A stretch of 64,000 nt of DNA from positions 124,001 through 188,000 of the forward strand of contig OZ025759.1 of assembly GCA_964019335.1 (NCBI GenBank), written 5' to 3'. Below, in pieces: positions 10,352 through 20,668 of the stretch (within the stretch, counting starts at the first letter, position 1; every line of letters begins with the position of its first letter). Below the pieces are notes generated by a model. The model was not told where the DNA came from and searched no databases. It saw only the letters and a program-made list of their open reading frames with translations. This stretch comes from Diplonema japonicum (lineage: Eukaryota > Euglenozoa > Diplonemea > Diplonemida > Diplonemidae). The translations under genes and the position numbers were made by a program.

Positions 10352-11353
10352 ATGGAAGTAAACTACGATGCCACTGTGTACTTCCTTTACAAGAAGCACA
10401 ATGGCGACATGAGGAGCGTGGCGCACTCCTTCAGATCGTTCATGAAATTTGCGAACACCCTTGGCGGGGAGGAGGCGGCGAGGCTAGGCCACGTCGATGA
10501 GTTCTACTACACCGAAGAGGTCCTGGAGCAGCGTGTCGCGTACTACGAGTGGAAGCTGCGCAGCAAAAGGGAGAAGAAGAAAAAAACATACGAGAAGGAC
10601 ACCGTGTTCGGGGGGCTGGCGATCCCCAGCGGGCACAACATCCTCAAGGGCACCCTAGACAGCCGCATGGAAGAAATCGCAGACGAGGTAAGAAAACAAC
10701 TCCCAAGCATCGGGATGAACGACGAGGATGACGCCTCCTCTGATGAAAGCCTGCCAGAAGTTTTTTTTTCCGGGATAGACTGGGATAAGGTGAAACTGCC
10801 TGGAGACGAAGGCTTCTCATGGGACGCTCAGCCCACGATCCCAGAGACGCAAACAGTGCGTCCCACGCCTCATCAAAACCTTGCGAAAACTGTGCTTCCT
10901 CGTGAGACGCTGCTTCCGCCATCTACCATCACTGCTGATATTGATACGCTCAACTCTGACTTTGCGTCGTTGCGTGCAGGCGACATGTCGAGCTTGAAAC
11001 GTGCCCTGAACCCTAACCGTCCCCCTCGGCCTTCGCAGTGTTCCTATGATGTGAATGGGGACCCCATCACTGGTATCAACCCTGCACCCGCGCTCCCCGA
11101 CACCGACGCCGCTGAACTGTTCACAGATTTTATGAAGAAAACGGTCGCTCCTTCCAAGCTTGAAGCAGGGTCACCTCCGTCGTCTTCCCGCAGCAACAGG
11201 TGGACCATCATAGAGCACAGCGATTCCAGTAGTGACGAAGACCCAAACCCTGTCAGAACAAGCGGTGTTGGTAAAGGTAAAGGTAAAGGTAAAGGTGGCA
11301 AGGGTAGTAAGGGCGGGTGCGTTGGCGGGCATAGAGGCGCCAACCATCCGTGA
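10352..11353 (+). CDS. Hypothetical protein with acidic/Ser-rich centre and Gly-Lys repeat tail
   Basis: 333 residues. The N-terminal 75 residues are well mixed (MEVNYDATVYFLYKKHNGD) and look like a small folded domain, followed by KREKKKKT, a Ser/Asp/Glu-rich middle, Pro-rich linkers and an acidic SDSSSDEDP patch that could be a CK2 site. The tail is GKGKGKGKGGKG encoded by tandem GGTAAA hexamers near 11268-11297. I recognise no family. The flanking mix of charge patches suggests a nuclear or nucleic-acid-associated role, but that is inference only. Confidence 0.6.
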   Translation: MEVNYDATVYFLYKKHNGDMRSVAHSFRSFMKFANTLGGEEAARLGHVDEFYYTEEVLEQRVAYYEWKLRSKREKKKKTYEKDTVFGGLAIPSGHNILKGTLDSRMEEIADEVRKQLPSIGMNDEDDASSDESLPEVFFSGIDWDKVKLPGDEGFSWDAQPTIPETQTVRPTPHQNLAKTVLPRETLLPPSTITADIDTLNSDFASLRAGDMSSLKRALNPNRPPRPSQCSYDVNGDPITGINPAPALPDTDAAELFTDFMKKTVAPSKLEAGSPPSSSRSNRWTIIEHSDSSSDEDPNPVRTSGVGKGKGKGKGGKGSKGGCVGGHRGANHP

Positions 11354-11785
11354 AAAAAAAAAAAAAAAAAAAAAAAGAAAAGAAAAAGAGAAGAAAAAAA
11401 AAGAAGGGCAGAGGATTTTTGGATAAAAAATCCCGTTTTTTCTTTCTTTTTTTTTGTCTTCTCTTTTTTTTTTTTTTTTTTTTTTTCATTCCCATTTATT
11501 TTATTCTTTGTGTTTCTCGTATTTCTCGCTGCAACAATGGAGTGGGAATGGAGGGAGGGGGGGAAAAAAAAAGGAACACAAGAAGAGGGGGAAATGATGA
11601 AGAAGGATTCTTTTCAAGTTGTGTCCTCTTATTTCCCTGTCTTTTTTTTCTTCTTCTTTTTCTTTTCTTTAAAAAAAAAAAAACTCTATTCTTCCCGTTC
11701 TGCCTTAAAAGCCTTAAGTTCCTTTTTAAAAAGTAATAGCCTCGCACCCTACTGGTCTCTCACTTATTTCAGGAAGTTTGCAGTG
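11354..11785. other. A-rich/T-rich intergenic region ending in splice-acceptor-like sequence
   Basis: Begins with an A tract after the stop, then T tracts, and finishes with a pyrimidine stretch and TTTCAG at 11767-11772, 13 bases before the next ATG. No gene seen. Confidence 0.55.
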
Positions 11786-14068
11786 ATGACAACAGCAGGG
11801 AGGAACCCCCTGCAAGGGGTGACGACTGCCTTGCCCAAACTGGTGGGGTGTACGTTTCCGGAGTTGAACCAGCCTGCGAGCCATAAGAAGAAGCAACTAT
11901 TGGTCAAGGGTGACAGAGGCACGAACTCGGTGGGGGCCAAAGAACAACCCTCAGAGCACCCCGGGCCGGCAGCGAAAAAACTAAACGCGGAGAAAATCTC
12001 TGTGATGATGCCAGAGTGGCAAACGCTGGACAAGAAAACACTGAGGTTCTACGCGTACTTCAGGGAGGCAGTCATGGAATCACAAACAGAGTCAGATAGG
12101 CTGCGCAAGCTGTCCATTCTGTACTACCTTGAGGACGACACCATGCAGGTCTCAGAGCCGCGCCAGCAGAACAGTGGCATCACACAAGGCTCGCACATCA
12201 AACGGCACAAGATCATGAAAACCGAAACAGAACACTTCGACCTCCACGACCTGAGGATCGGGGACACCATCACCCTCTATGGCAAGACCATGATGATCGT
12301 TGACTGCGATGCCTTCACACGCGACTTCTACGAACGCGCAAAGCTCGACCAGCCAGAGGCCATCCACATCCCGGAGGACAGCCATGATCAATGGCAAACC
12401 AAGCTGCGCCTCAAGAGAACAAAGGACCCCGAGCTCAAACGGGTCATGGAGCTCGACGCCTCACAACGTGCTGGCGGCACCGTTCACAAGCTGTCCGGTG
12501 AAGCCAAAGAGCTCGCAAGGTCCTTTTACATCAACGACAGGAAGGTCCTCCGCTTCACATGTGAGTGGAGAGACCCCCACATCCACGGTGAGGTCCACGA
12601 GCTCACCCTGTTGTACTTCCTTGCCGACAAGACATGTGTTGTGTCTGAGCACCATTCCCAGAATTCTGGTAAAGACCCCTTCCCGAGGTTCTTGAAGAGA
12701 CAAAGAATACCAAAAGCGGGCTGCCCTGCACAAGGTGTCAGCCTAGAGACTGTGTCCACGATGCACCGGCCGGACCAGTTCTACACTGACGAGGACTTGT
12801 ATATTGGTGCTGTTATATCGGTCTTCGGGAGAGACCTCAAGATTTGCTCGATGGACCAAGCCACGCAGAAGTACTACGCAACACAGTACTCTGTGACAGA
12901 CTTCACACCTATTGGGGTGGACCTTGCGAAGCCAAAGCCTGTGGCAGTGCCTTGCCCCCCGCCGCACAACGGGTTTGGCAATGAACAGGACTCCCTCGGG
13001 AGTTGGAAGCACCTTGTCTTGAAGCCGCCCAGACGGGACTGTGCAAAAGAGCTGCGCGACAGGGACAAGGTCCTGCGCTTCTCTGCCAGCATGCTGTCTG
13101 CGCTCCCTACCGACAAGAACAGGTCCTTTATCGTGTGCTACTATTTGGCAGACAACACAGTCCAGGTGTGTTTCATTTATTTGTTTCCCCCAAACCATTT
13201 TCCCTCCTAGATATTCGAGCAGCCCAAAGCCAACTCTGGGTTAGTGGGCGGTAAGTATCTCTGCAGACAAAGGGTGAAGGTGGGAGTAAAGAGCGACGGG
13301 AACCCCGAGTACCTGCAGAAGGATGACTTAAACGTGGGAGCTGTGGTGGGGATATTGGGGACAAAGTTTGAGCTTACGGGAACAGACGAAAGAACAAAAG
13401 TACTGCTTGCAGGGAAGGAGGTGGAATTCGATGCGGGGAGGCTGAACCTAGTGTTGAAGAAGCTGAAGGAATTTACGATGATAAGGCATATCTCGGTGAC
13501 GGACGCGTTTAGGTTTTTTGACAGAGACCACTCGGGAGGGATCACCCTTGAGGAGCTGAGGCAAGTGCTAGATGAGCTGCAGATAACCGTGACAAGCGAG
13601 GAGCTGTACGCCTTGATGGAATACTTTGATACGGACGGTGACGGTATTATTTCTTATGCCGAATTCGTGCAGACGATGGTGCAGCAAGACTACACCGACT
13701 CTGATGAACCTACCAACGCAGACCCCATCACGAAGCCTGCTGTCAATGGGGCGAAATGCTCATCTGCACAGCAAAACATCAACGATGAGCTCTTCAGAAA
13801 AAAAGTCTTCAATATGTTCACAGAAAAGCTTTCCCGCCGCAGGACTGTGCTCCTCGAAACCTTCCGATCAATCGCAGACTCCTCTCAAGACGGGTGCATC
13901 GATGAACGGGGCTTCCGCAAGTGCATCACCACCACCCTCCAACTCCACCTCACCCCCGCCGAGCAGGACGCGCTCGTCTACAAATTCTTCCACAACCCCA
14001 AGACCCACACCACCAACTCCCGCCTTGAACTAAAGAACTTCATTGCGATATTTGAAAACCGGGTCTGA
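11786..14068 (+). CDS. EFHC1/2-like axonemal protein (three DM10 domains, EF-hands)
   Basis: Two exons, 11786-13165 and 13211-14068 (745 residues), joined in frame across a 45-nt intron with a GTGTG start and CTAG end, the only intron here not starting GTAT. Three DM10 repeats lie at about residues 80-190, 250-375 and 425-565, each with the hallmark LRF...YYL...QNSG pattern. Two EF-hand loops follow, DRDHSGGITLEEL and DTDGDGIISYAEF, near 580-650. EFHC proteins are microtubule inner proteins of ciliary doublets, so this points to a 9+2 flagellum. Start chosen at the ATG after TTTCAG; the upstream open frame is homopolymer-derived. Family assignment is firm. Confidence 0.9.
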
Positions 14069-14198
14069 AAAGCGACTTTGTCTTTTTTTTTTTCTCTTTT
14101 TGTTTCCCCCATTTCTTTTGTAAAAAGTTTGACAACCATAGGGGGTTCGCCCTCTCTGCATCCGGTGCATCTTCCTATTCATGTCTTCAGAGGCAAAC

Positions 14199-15416
14199 AT
14201 GCCGCAAGATGTGATAGTAGATAGTGATAATGAGGACGCGCTCGACGAGATGTTGAAAATGGTGGAGGTGTGCTTGCTTGTGGGTGTCGATGTGGAGTAC
14301 ACCGGGGTGAAGGGACCGAAGTGCAAGTGGCTGTCAGGGTCTCCCGAGCGGTACAACGAAAAGAGGGAACACGTGATGATCTACTCCATCGTCGAGGTTG
14401 GTCTTTGTGTGGTGGGGAAGGATGGGGAGGAGAGGACGTATCGCATCATCACGCGGCCTGAAGGACCCGATGTGACGTGGGACATGAGCTCGATGCTGTT
14501 CCTGCAGAACCACGGTGTGGACGTCAAGAGGTGGTGGGACAACGGTGTTCCCCACCGAAAGGTAGCGCCGTACCTCAAAGAGGTCTTCAGAAAGGCGTGT
14601 GTGGTTGGTTTCTCAATGGGGCAGGATCTCATGTTCATATCGCACCACTTCTTCGCACCTCTCCCTGACACAGTCGATGCCTTCGTTGCGCAGCTTCGTG
14701 ATATCAGTCCCCTTCTTATCGACACACGCTTAATGAACATGTCGTCGGCTTCTGCCTCGCACACTCCTGCGCTTGACAAGTTCTATGAAAAGCTGCTCCA
14801 AGACGAGAAGCCTCCCTCCCTTTTCATGCCTGTTCCTGACACGCTTTGGCACCAGTCTGGGTATGATGCTCTCGTCACCGCACGGTCCTTCCTCCTTCTC
14901 ATGAAGAAGCTCCGCCTCATTGACATGATGCACGCAGAAGGTGTCAGCAAAACCGTACGCTCGCAGATCAGAGAGGTCGTCAACAAGCTCCCTTGGCACT
15001 GGGCGCCTGAGGAATTCAGTCTGGACCTTTCAGAGCCAGTGCAGTACGATCCGTGGGCCAAGGGGTACTGGAAGCACTGCATTGTGTTGGAAGGGACCTA
15101 CGAAGACGTTGTGGGGTTCAAGAAATACTACAGCGGCGACAGACTGCGGTCCCTCACGGACACACACTATCTTCTAGAATGGCCTGCCGATAAGAAAGGC
15201 CACTTCTTCCCCAACAAGCAATATCATAGCAATCACTGCTCTTACAACACTCTCACCGAACTAATCGGTCTTGGTGTATGTTCAAAGAGCATCCTGTCGG
15301 CTGTCGAAAAGCCAAATCACCTTTTTGTTTACACACCAGAAGCCTACCGCAGCAGAATAGCGAAGGGCACAATCATGATTGACACTGCTCCTTCTAAGAA
15401 GCGGCGAGTGGGTTGA
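14199..15416 (+). CDS. CAF1/PARN-like DEDD deadenylase
   Basis: 405 residues. CAF1/PARN-type enzymes remove mRNA poly(A) tails or trim 3' ends of non-coding RNAs. Residues VDVEYTG near 35 carry the DxE motif, QDLMFI supplies the next Asp, and HQSGYDALVT near 225 gives the conserved His and final Asp, so the DEDDh set looks complete. LFLQNHGVDVKRWWDNGV matches the LxxxGhDFNxxxxxGI-like stretch of PARN/POP2. The C-terminus ends KKRRVG, a possible nuclear signal. An in-frame ATG at 14181 lies within the presumed acceptor (CTTCAG at 14185-14190), so I chose 14199. The gene is packed 113-130 bases after EFHC and 54 before the next start. Confidence 0.82.
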   Translation: MPQDVIVDSDNEDALDEMLKMVEVCLLVGVDVEYTGVKGPKCKWLSGSPERYNEKREHVMIYSIVEVGLCVVGKDGEERTYRIITRPEGPDVTWDMSSMLFLQNHGVDVKRWWDNGVPHRKVAPYLKEVFRKACVVGFSMGQDLMFISHHFFAPLPDTVDAFVAQLRDISPLLIDTRLMNMSSASASHTPALDKFYEKLLQDEKPPSLFMPVPDTLWHQSGYDALVTARSFLLLMKKLRLIDMMHAEGVSKTVRSQIREVVNKLPWHWAPEEFSLDLSEPVQYDPWAKGYWKHCIVLEGTYEDVVGFKKYYSGDRLRSLTDTHYLLEWPADKKGHFFPNKQYHSNHCSYNTLTELIGLGVCSKSILSAVEKPNHLFVYTPEAYRSRIAKGTIMIDTAPSKKRRVG

Positions 15417-15470
15417 TTGAGTGTATTGTATGAACGTGTTGTATATAAATGCAAAAAGAATACACAGGAG

Positions 15471-17126
15471 ATGAATGAAACATGGGAAGGACAAGCAGGA
15501 ATGGTGAAGATTACAAAGCTTGAGCGATTAGAAAGGGAGCTCAGGCATTTGAAGCTTGTGGAGTGTCAGCTGGTGAATGAACACCAGCTCGAGGAAGACA
15601 GGCTGGCCATCCTTGAGGAGGAGGAGCGGAATGAGCCGGCACACGAGAAAAGTACTAACCAAAGGCAAGAAGTGGCTGAGGTTACGAAATGGGTGCTGGA
15701 TAGGTGCGAAATGCCAAAGCAGCAAACTGACTTCTTCACAACGGACCGTGTGGCTGAGGATAACTTGGACACAACAGACCTGCGGAAGATGTACGGGGAA
15801 GGGTTGTATCCGCAAGACAGCGCACGTGCTTACATTTCGTCAGAGAACTACTGGTCGATCGGTGAGGACGCTGCGCTTAGAAAGGCTGTCTTTGTGGGCT
15901 GTGCGAGGAAGAGAGAAGAGGAGACCCTCGAGAAAGAGAGACTTGCACGCGAAGAGCTACGAGATGACCCTGAGAACTTTAAGCGGCCCTCCATGCCTCA
16001 GTGGGTAGAGTTATACACCAGCGGCATAATGGAGTCCTTCACGATGGATGACTGGGAAGAAATCGCAAATTATTACAACCACAACAAGCCACCACATACA
16101 CTGCAGAGGGGCGCTGTGAATTGCATCACGCAGTGGCATACATCTGCAAGCTTAATGATACCTGACTACGCCCCGGAAGCCATAAGAGCCGTGGTCACCA
16201 CTGTGCCTAGTGAAGACGTGAATGCCGGGAACCTTTTAGCCGAATGTCGGCAAGATGGAATCACCAGGATAGGGGCCGCACCTTGTTTGCTTTATGTACC
16301 AAGTATTACGTGTCTTGATCTGCTGAAAATGGACAAGGAAGACAAGCAGTATCTCCGAGTCCTGCTCGGGAAGTACGGGCCGTCGAACACTGTGTTCTTA
16401 AAGTCCAAAATGGGGGAGAAGTACCCGAAATGGAGGAACGCCCCGATTGCACTCTTTGAGAACTATGTCACCAAGGAAACCAAGTACACGGGTGGGGTCG
16501 CGGAAGAACAAAGCAAGAAGGTGACACATGCACAACTCGTTGCAGCCTTGCACGACACCTGTGCTGCTGCGAAAATGTTCCCGAAGCTCCCTCGAGAATG
16601 GCACGCACAGCTGTGCGGCACCACAGCGTACGCAGAAATCGGAAAATACAACAAGCAGCAACTCCCATCGATAAAAAATTCCTGCTTGATTAAAGCAGGA
16701 ATGTACGAGGCGCCACCCCTGCCCGTCCAGTCCGCCTCTTTGGGGAAGCGAACTGCAGCAGTCCTGAAGGCATCCTATTTCACCCCGAGGAAGAGGGCGC
16801 GAACTGACGTGGGGTGCAGCCTCTGGATGAGCAACGTGGGCATGCTTCCATCTGCTCAGGCTTGCTCTGCCTCCCAAGCCTCCTTCGACAGCCTGATGAT
16901 GGCTCTGTGCGGGAAAGTCCCTTCAGACTTGGGTTTTATCGACGCCTACAATGCGGCTGCTGAGCAGGATATGAAAACGGTTACTAGTTCCGAAGAATTG
17001 AATAGTAAGTTAGAAAAAGCAGCTTCTCATCCCATGACCGTAGTGTTCTCAGCTGCGGCTGTAGCTGCATTCGAGGGGCTACTAGTGAGCGGGGCGGTGC
17101 ACTGTCGTGAACATAAGATAATCTAG
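15471..17126 (+). CDS. Hypothetical protein with Myb/SANT-like motif
   Basis: 551 residues from the ATG after ACACAG at 15462-15467. Residues 20-100 are charged and helical (coiled-coil-like). Around 125-230 there is YWSIGEDAALRKAV and, after an insertion, MDDWEEIANYYN...NCITQWH, reminiscent of a Myb/SANT repeat split by about 60 residues; such repeats occur in small nuclear RNA transcription factors and chromatin proteins. The rest is unrecognised, with a basic KRTAAV...RKRAR patch near 440. The Myb reading is tentative. Confidence 0.7.
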   Translation: MNETWEGQAGMVKITKLERLERELRHLKLVECQLVNEHQLEEDRLAILEEEERNEPAHEKSTNQRQEVAEVTKWVLDRCEMPKQQTDFFTTDRVAEDNLDTTDLRKMYGEGLYPQDSARAYISSENYWSIGEDAALRKAVFVGCARKREEETLEKERLAREELRDDPENFKRPSMPQWVELYTSGIMESFTMDDWEEIANYYNHNKPPHTLQRGAVNCITQWHTSASLMIPDYAPEAIRAVVTTVPSEDVNAGNLLAECRQDGITRIGAAPCLLYVPSITCLDLLKMDKEDKQYLRVLLGKYGPSNTVFLKSKMGEKYPKWRNAPIALFENYVTKETKYTGGVAEEQSKKVTHAQLVAALHDTCAAAKMFPKLPREWHAQLCGTTAYAEIGKYNKQQLPSIKNSCLIKAGMYEAPPLPVQSASLGKRTAAVLKASYFTPRKRARTDVGCSLWMSNVGMLPSAQACSASQASFDSLMMALCGKVPSDLGFIDAYNAAAEQDMKTVTSSEELNSKLEKAASHPMTVVFSAAAVAAFEGLLVSGAVHCREHKII

Positions 17127-17194
17127 TGAGTTCAAATGAGAAGACCAACATGTCGTTTTTGTTGCTACAAACACACGCACACAGAAGGGGGAAG

Positions 17195-17635
17195 ATGGGG
17201 TTCGCGAACCCTCTCAGGACGGAAATCCTGCGCAACTACAAGAAATTGCTGCAAACGGCAGAGGCGATGCCCACAAGAAACAGACGGGAGTGGATGGTGG
17301 ACAAGGTGAAGACAGAGTTCCGACGTGACATGGATACGTTGACGGAGAGCGAGGAGATAGAACATAGACTATCACTGGCAAAGGTACAAGTAGACAACTC
17401 GGATGCCATAGCAAAGCATCTCACAAGGTGGTTGGGAAGGGATGACGCGCGAGACGACCCTCTTGAGTTCGGTCCCTCAGAACCGAACATGGATGTCCTT
17501 GAATACGATTACAACTGGGAGAGGGAGTGGGACAACTGGCGGCTCACACACCCGAGGTATGACTTAGCTTTTGCGTACCTCGAACTCCCCACAGACACTG
17601 CCAACCACACGAGGCGGGGACTCCTGAAGCGATAG
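17195..17635 (+). CDS. LYR-motif (Complex1_LYR) protein
   Basis: 146 residues. The N-terminal NPLRTEILRNYKKLLQ, followed by REWMVDKVKTEFRRDMD and a third helix, matches the LYR helical-bundle fold of mitochondrial LYRM proteins, which bind acyl-ACP and help Fe-S transfer or respiratory-complex assembly. The C-terminal 60 residues are acidic and Trp-rich (YNWEREWDNWRLTHP), a possible binding tail. Start selected at 17195 because CACACAG ends 11 bases upstream; an in-frame ATG at 17150 lies before it. Confidence 0.72.
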   Translation: MGFANPLRTEILRNYKKLLQTAEAMPTRNRREWMVDKVKTEFRRDMDTLTESEEIEHRLSLAKVQVDNSDAIAKHLTRWLGRDDARDDPLEFGPSEPNMDVLEYDYNWEREWDNWRLTHPRYDLAFAYLELPTDTANHTRRGLLKR

Positions 17636-17775
17636 AACAGTGGAAACGGATGGTCAAAAACAAACGAGCGCGGAAAGATTTAATTCCACCACCCCCAAAG
17701 TTCAAATTTGTGTCACATTAGTTTTTCTTCTAAGAAGTGCATTCTCGGGGGACATCAACTGACAGGGATCTGAAC

Positions 17776-18453
17776 ATGGACGCAGAACCGTTGCTGCTAG
17801 AGTCCATTGGATATGTAGGGGACGAGTTTAGATTTCTGGAGAGACACCTGGAGAGGCTTAGCACATCGTGTTTGACGTTAGGGTACTGCAACGACAAGGT
17901 GCGCATGATACCAGACGCTCTGCGAAAATACGTGTCTGTGAACAAAGTTGTGGAGGACGGGCACCTCTGCATGGTGCGCGTGACAGTTAGCAAGGACGGG
18001 GTGTTCGAGGTGGGACACAGGTTGTTGGAGTGGCCAGTGCCCTTGTACAGCTTGCCGAAAGAAGACAAAACCGAAGAGTATCCGAGGAGAAGCATTTCGG
18101 TCAACACAGAACCCATCGACACGCACGGGGTGTACATGGTGAACAAGACTACCATGAGGAAGCCTTACGATGCTGTGAGGTCCGCTGCACCGCCAGGCAC
18201 GTTTGACACCTTGATAGTGAACAGCGATGGCCACCTCACGGAGGGGTGCTTCACAAACGTGGCGGTCTTGGCAAACGGCGCGTGGACCACACCCCACATA
18301 TCATGCGGGCTCCTTCCGGGCACCCTCCGAGCAGACTTCTTATCGAGCGGCGACCTACAAGAAGGACTCATCACGGCAGAAGACCTTCGTACCGCTGATA
18401 TGATAGTGTGCTTTAATTCTGTAAGAGGCGTTGTGGTCTGCAACGTGGCGTAG
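17776..18453 (+). CDS. Class IV aminotransferase / aminodeoxychorismate lyase-like PLP enzyme
   Basis: 225 residues. The fold-type IV PLP signature is visible: LLESIGYVGDEFRFLERHLERL at the start, VNKTTMRKPYD near 120 carrying the probable Schiff-base Lys, then VNSDGHLTEGCFTNVAV and PHISCGLLPGTLRADFL for cofactor phosphate binding and the dimer interface. Family members act as branched-chain or D-amino acid aminotransferases or as 4-amino-4-deoxychorismate lyase in folate synthesis; the short form and KTT.R motif fit PabC-like proteins best. Start is the first ATG, after a GACAG. Confidence 0.8.
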   Translation: MDAEPLLLESIGYVGDEFRFLERHLERLSTSCLTLGYCNDKVRMIPDALRKYVSVNKVVEDGHLCMVRVTVSKDGVFEVGHRLLEWPVPLYSLPKEDKTEEYPRRSISVNTEPIDTHGVYMVNKTTMRKPYDAVRSAAPPGTFDTLIVNSDGHLTEGCFTNVAVLANGAWTTPHISCGLLPGTLRADFLSSGDLQEGLITAEDLRTADMIVCFNSVRGVVVCNVA

Positions 18454-18508
18454 CCTTTCCCTTTCTTGGTAACACGTGCCATTAAGTACACAGGTGGGGA
18501 ACAGTGGA

Positions 18509-18511
<3 letters not shown>

Positions 18512-18559
<48 letters not shown>
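18512..18559 (+). repeat. (AAC)16 microsatellite directly abutting a start codon
   Basis: Sixteen exact AAC units immediately before the ATG at 18560. The repeat is in frame with the LRR gene and would encode poly-Asn if translation began upstream, but there is no upstream ATG in that frame, so it is read as 5' untranslated sequence. Confidence 0.9.
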
Positions 18560-18560
<1 letters not shown>

Positions 18561-19300
18561 TGGGGAACAGCGCGGTAAAGCAGAAAGTGGAACGGGCGGA
18601 GAAGACAAAGACCCTCTCCCTTGACGGGTGCGGGTTGTCCTCCACCGACGTGTCGAAGCTTCTAAAGAAACTGGAAGGCTTAAAATTTTTAGACCTAAGC
18701 CGTAATAAGTTGAAGGGGGCAATAGCGCATGAGGTGGGGGGGCTGAAGGGGTTGAAAAAATTGCAACTGGACAAAAACAGATTGACGGACATCACACCTT
18801 TGGAGTCACTGGGCGAACTTGAAGAGTTCTCTGCTAACGGAAACATGTTGCCGAAGGTAAACGGCACGTCCATGCAGAAGCTGAAGAAGTTGTCTCTCTC
18901 GGGGAACTGCCTGACGGTCTGTTCTGTGGATGGGCTGAAGTACCTCCGCGAGCTGAACCTGTCGCACAACAAGTTGTCCGCCGTCCCTAGCGGTGTCTTC
19001 TCCCTCCCAGCACTGCAAGACTTGGATCTCTCGTACAACTCACTTACCTCGTTGGCGGGGCCTATCACTGCAAAAAGTTTGCAGAGCCTGAATCTGAACC
19101 ACAACAGCATAGCAGCCATACCCAACGAACTGCTTAAAGATACAAAACTGATTACCCTAAACATAGAGGGTAATCCCATCACAGGCGCAGACCTTAAAGC
19201 ACTAGACAGTTATGCAGAGTGGCTCGCACGACAGAAGAAGACAATAGACAAGCAGATCTCCGGCGGGCTCGCCGTCCAGATGATAAAAGAGAAGGAGTGA
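18560..19300 (+). CDS. LRRC57-like leucine-rich repeat protein, probably N-myristoylated
   Basis: 246 residues, close to the size of animal LRRC57. The N-terminus MGNSAVKQKVERAEKT matches both the LRRC57 start and an N-myristoylation signal (Gly2, Ser4-5 region). Eight to nine LRRs follow with the LxxLxLxxN pattern (LKFLDLSRNKL, LRELNLSHNKL, LQDLDLSYNSL), and the C-terminus has the typical charged capping helix (YAEWLARQKKTIDKQ). The role of LRRC57 is poorly known; membrane association through the lipid is inferred. The myristoylation start supports choosing 18560. Confidence 0.85.
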
Positions 19301-19372
19301 GCGAAGGAGTTTTAGCTACATTCCCATCCAAACCTGTACCACGCCCAACAGCAGGAATCGGGGTATGGTAAA

Positions 19373-20596
19373 ATGCGGCACCTCCTGACCATGGCGGAGA
19401 TAGGGACCGCCTTTAAGAAATGTGATGAGCGGACAGAAAAATACTCCGCAGAAAAGGAAGCGGAGCAGGCACTGTGCACGGCACCGAAAAAGGAAGCGTT
19501 CGAGGAACCGATTTTGCGAGATTTTATCGACAAGAGCAGGATGACAATGGAGAAGCAGATCCTCGTCGACAGGGTGAAGCACGTCGAGGACGCTATTTGG
19601 AAGAAGCTGCTGGAGGGGAAATCGGAGTCACCTGAAGCTTACACCGACGACAAGGTGGACATGGTGCCTCGGTGCTATGGGGACGACACGACTGCCAAGA
19701 TGATGAAGATACTGCGTAGGCCAACAACTATGAAATCCGGAGAAGCCTTGATGCGAATGAGGGAGAAGAAGAGACTGGCTGGCGTCGGGAGTGACAAGCT
19801 GATGCCCAAGGACCATGTCTTCGACGAGCTGTTCAGCACGGCCGACCATCGCAAGCGCCTCAGAGCGTTGCGCATAAACACCGACGACAGCCTGTGCTCG
19901 CCCACCTCGAAGCGCGAAGTCCTCACTCGGACACCAGCTCAGCAGATATCCATCGCCCTCAGCCCAAAACCCACCAAGCACCGCAGGAGCTTCCTGGATG
20001 CCGATGACATCCACAGGAAGTCCATCATCGGTAGCATCAGCTTCGACTTGCCCCAACCCTCTGTGTCCTTGACATCCGGACCACCGCATGTCACGTGCTA
20101 CAAAGCTACTAAACGCATCGCTCGGAAGCACAACGCACCCAAGAAGGCGTGGTACAGCAGCTCTTCAACAGATGCAGCTGTCATCTTCAACAACAGAACT
20201 GTTCTGCGAAAGCGACCGATAAGCACAGCAAGACGTCCGCAGCAGACTCTCAAAGAGTACCAGAAAAACCTTGCTGCCGAACGCGTGGAAGATCCTGCAT
20301 TCTATGACTTGCTAATCAGCGTGAAGACCACCGAGCTTGTTGGCTGCGTAAGCATACTTGCAAACATAGGGCATCAGGAACACCTCATGCCGACCTTGAC
20401 ACCAGACGAGGATGGATGTTTCCTGTTCAGCCCTTGCTTGATTCCATGGGTGCCGAGGCCCTCTTTTCTGTATGAGAAGGATGTAGTTATTTCTCTTTAT
20501 ACACCGTTGCCTTCCGGTGACGACCTGGGGGACCTGCTTGCAGTATTTGAGGTGCGGTACACTGCGAAAGTAGAAGTTCGCAAGTTGAGCGTGTAG
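19373..20596 (+). CDS. Conserved-looking hypothetical protein
   Basis: 407 residues, mostly hydrophilic. The first 80 residues are helical and charged, the middle (residues 100-300) is Ser/Arg/Lys-rich with many potential phosphosites (for example KHRRSFLDADDIHRKS), and the C-terminal 110 residues are better mixed with alternating hydrophobics (FYDLLISVKTTELVGCVSIL; FEVRYTAKVEVRKLSV), suggesting a small beta-rich domain. No family recognised. ACAG at 19348-19351 precedes the start; a second in-frame ATG lies at 19391. Confidence 0.65.
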   Translation: MRHLLTMAEIGTAFKKCDERTEKYSAEKEAEQALCTAPKKEAFEEPILRDFIDKSRMTMEKQILVDRVKHVEDAIWKKLLEGKSESPEAYTDDKVDMVPRCYGDDTTAKMMKILRRPTTMKSGEALMRMREKKRLAGVGSDKLMPKDHVFDELFSTADHRKRLRALRINTDDSLCSPTSKREVLTRTPAQQISIALSPKPTKHRRSFLDADDIHRKSIIGSISFDLPQPSVSLTSGPPHVTCYKATKRIARKHNAPKKAWYSSSSTDAAVIFNNRTVLRKRPISTARRPQQTLKEYQKNLAAERVEDPAFYDLLISVKTTELVGCVSILANIGHQEHLMPTLTPDEDGCFLFSPCLIPWVPRPSFLYEKDVVISLYTPLPSGDDLGDLLAVFEVRYTAKVEVRKLSV

Positions 20597-20668
20597 TGGG
20601 TTATTTTTTTTCCTCTACGCGCAAAGAAAAAAAGAAAAGAAAAAGGGGGGACATAAAATATAGTAACA

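Noticed and set aside
15471-17126. Confident assignment as an snRNA-gene transcription factor (SNAPc Myb subunit)
   Set aside because: Only one split, weak Myb-like motif is visible, so the role is left open.
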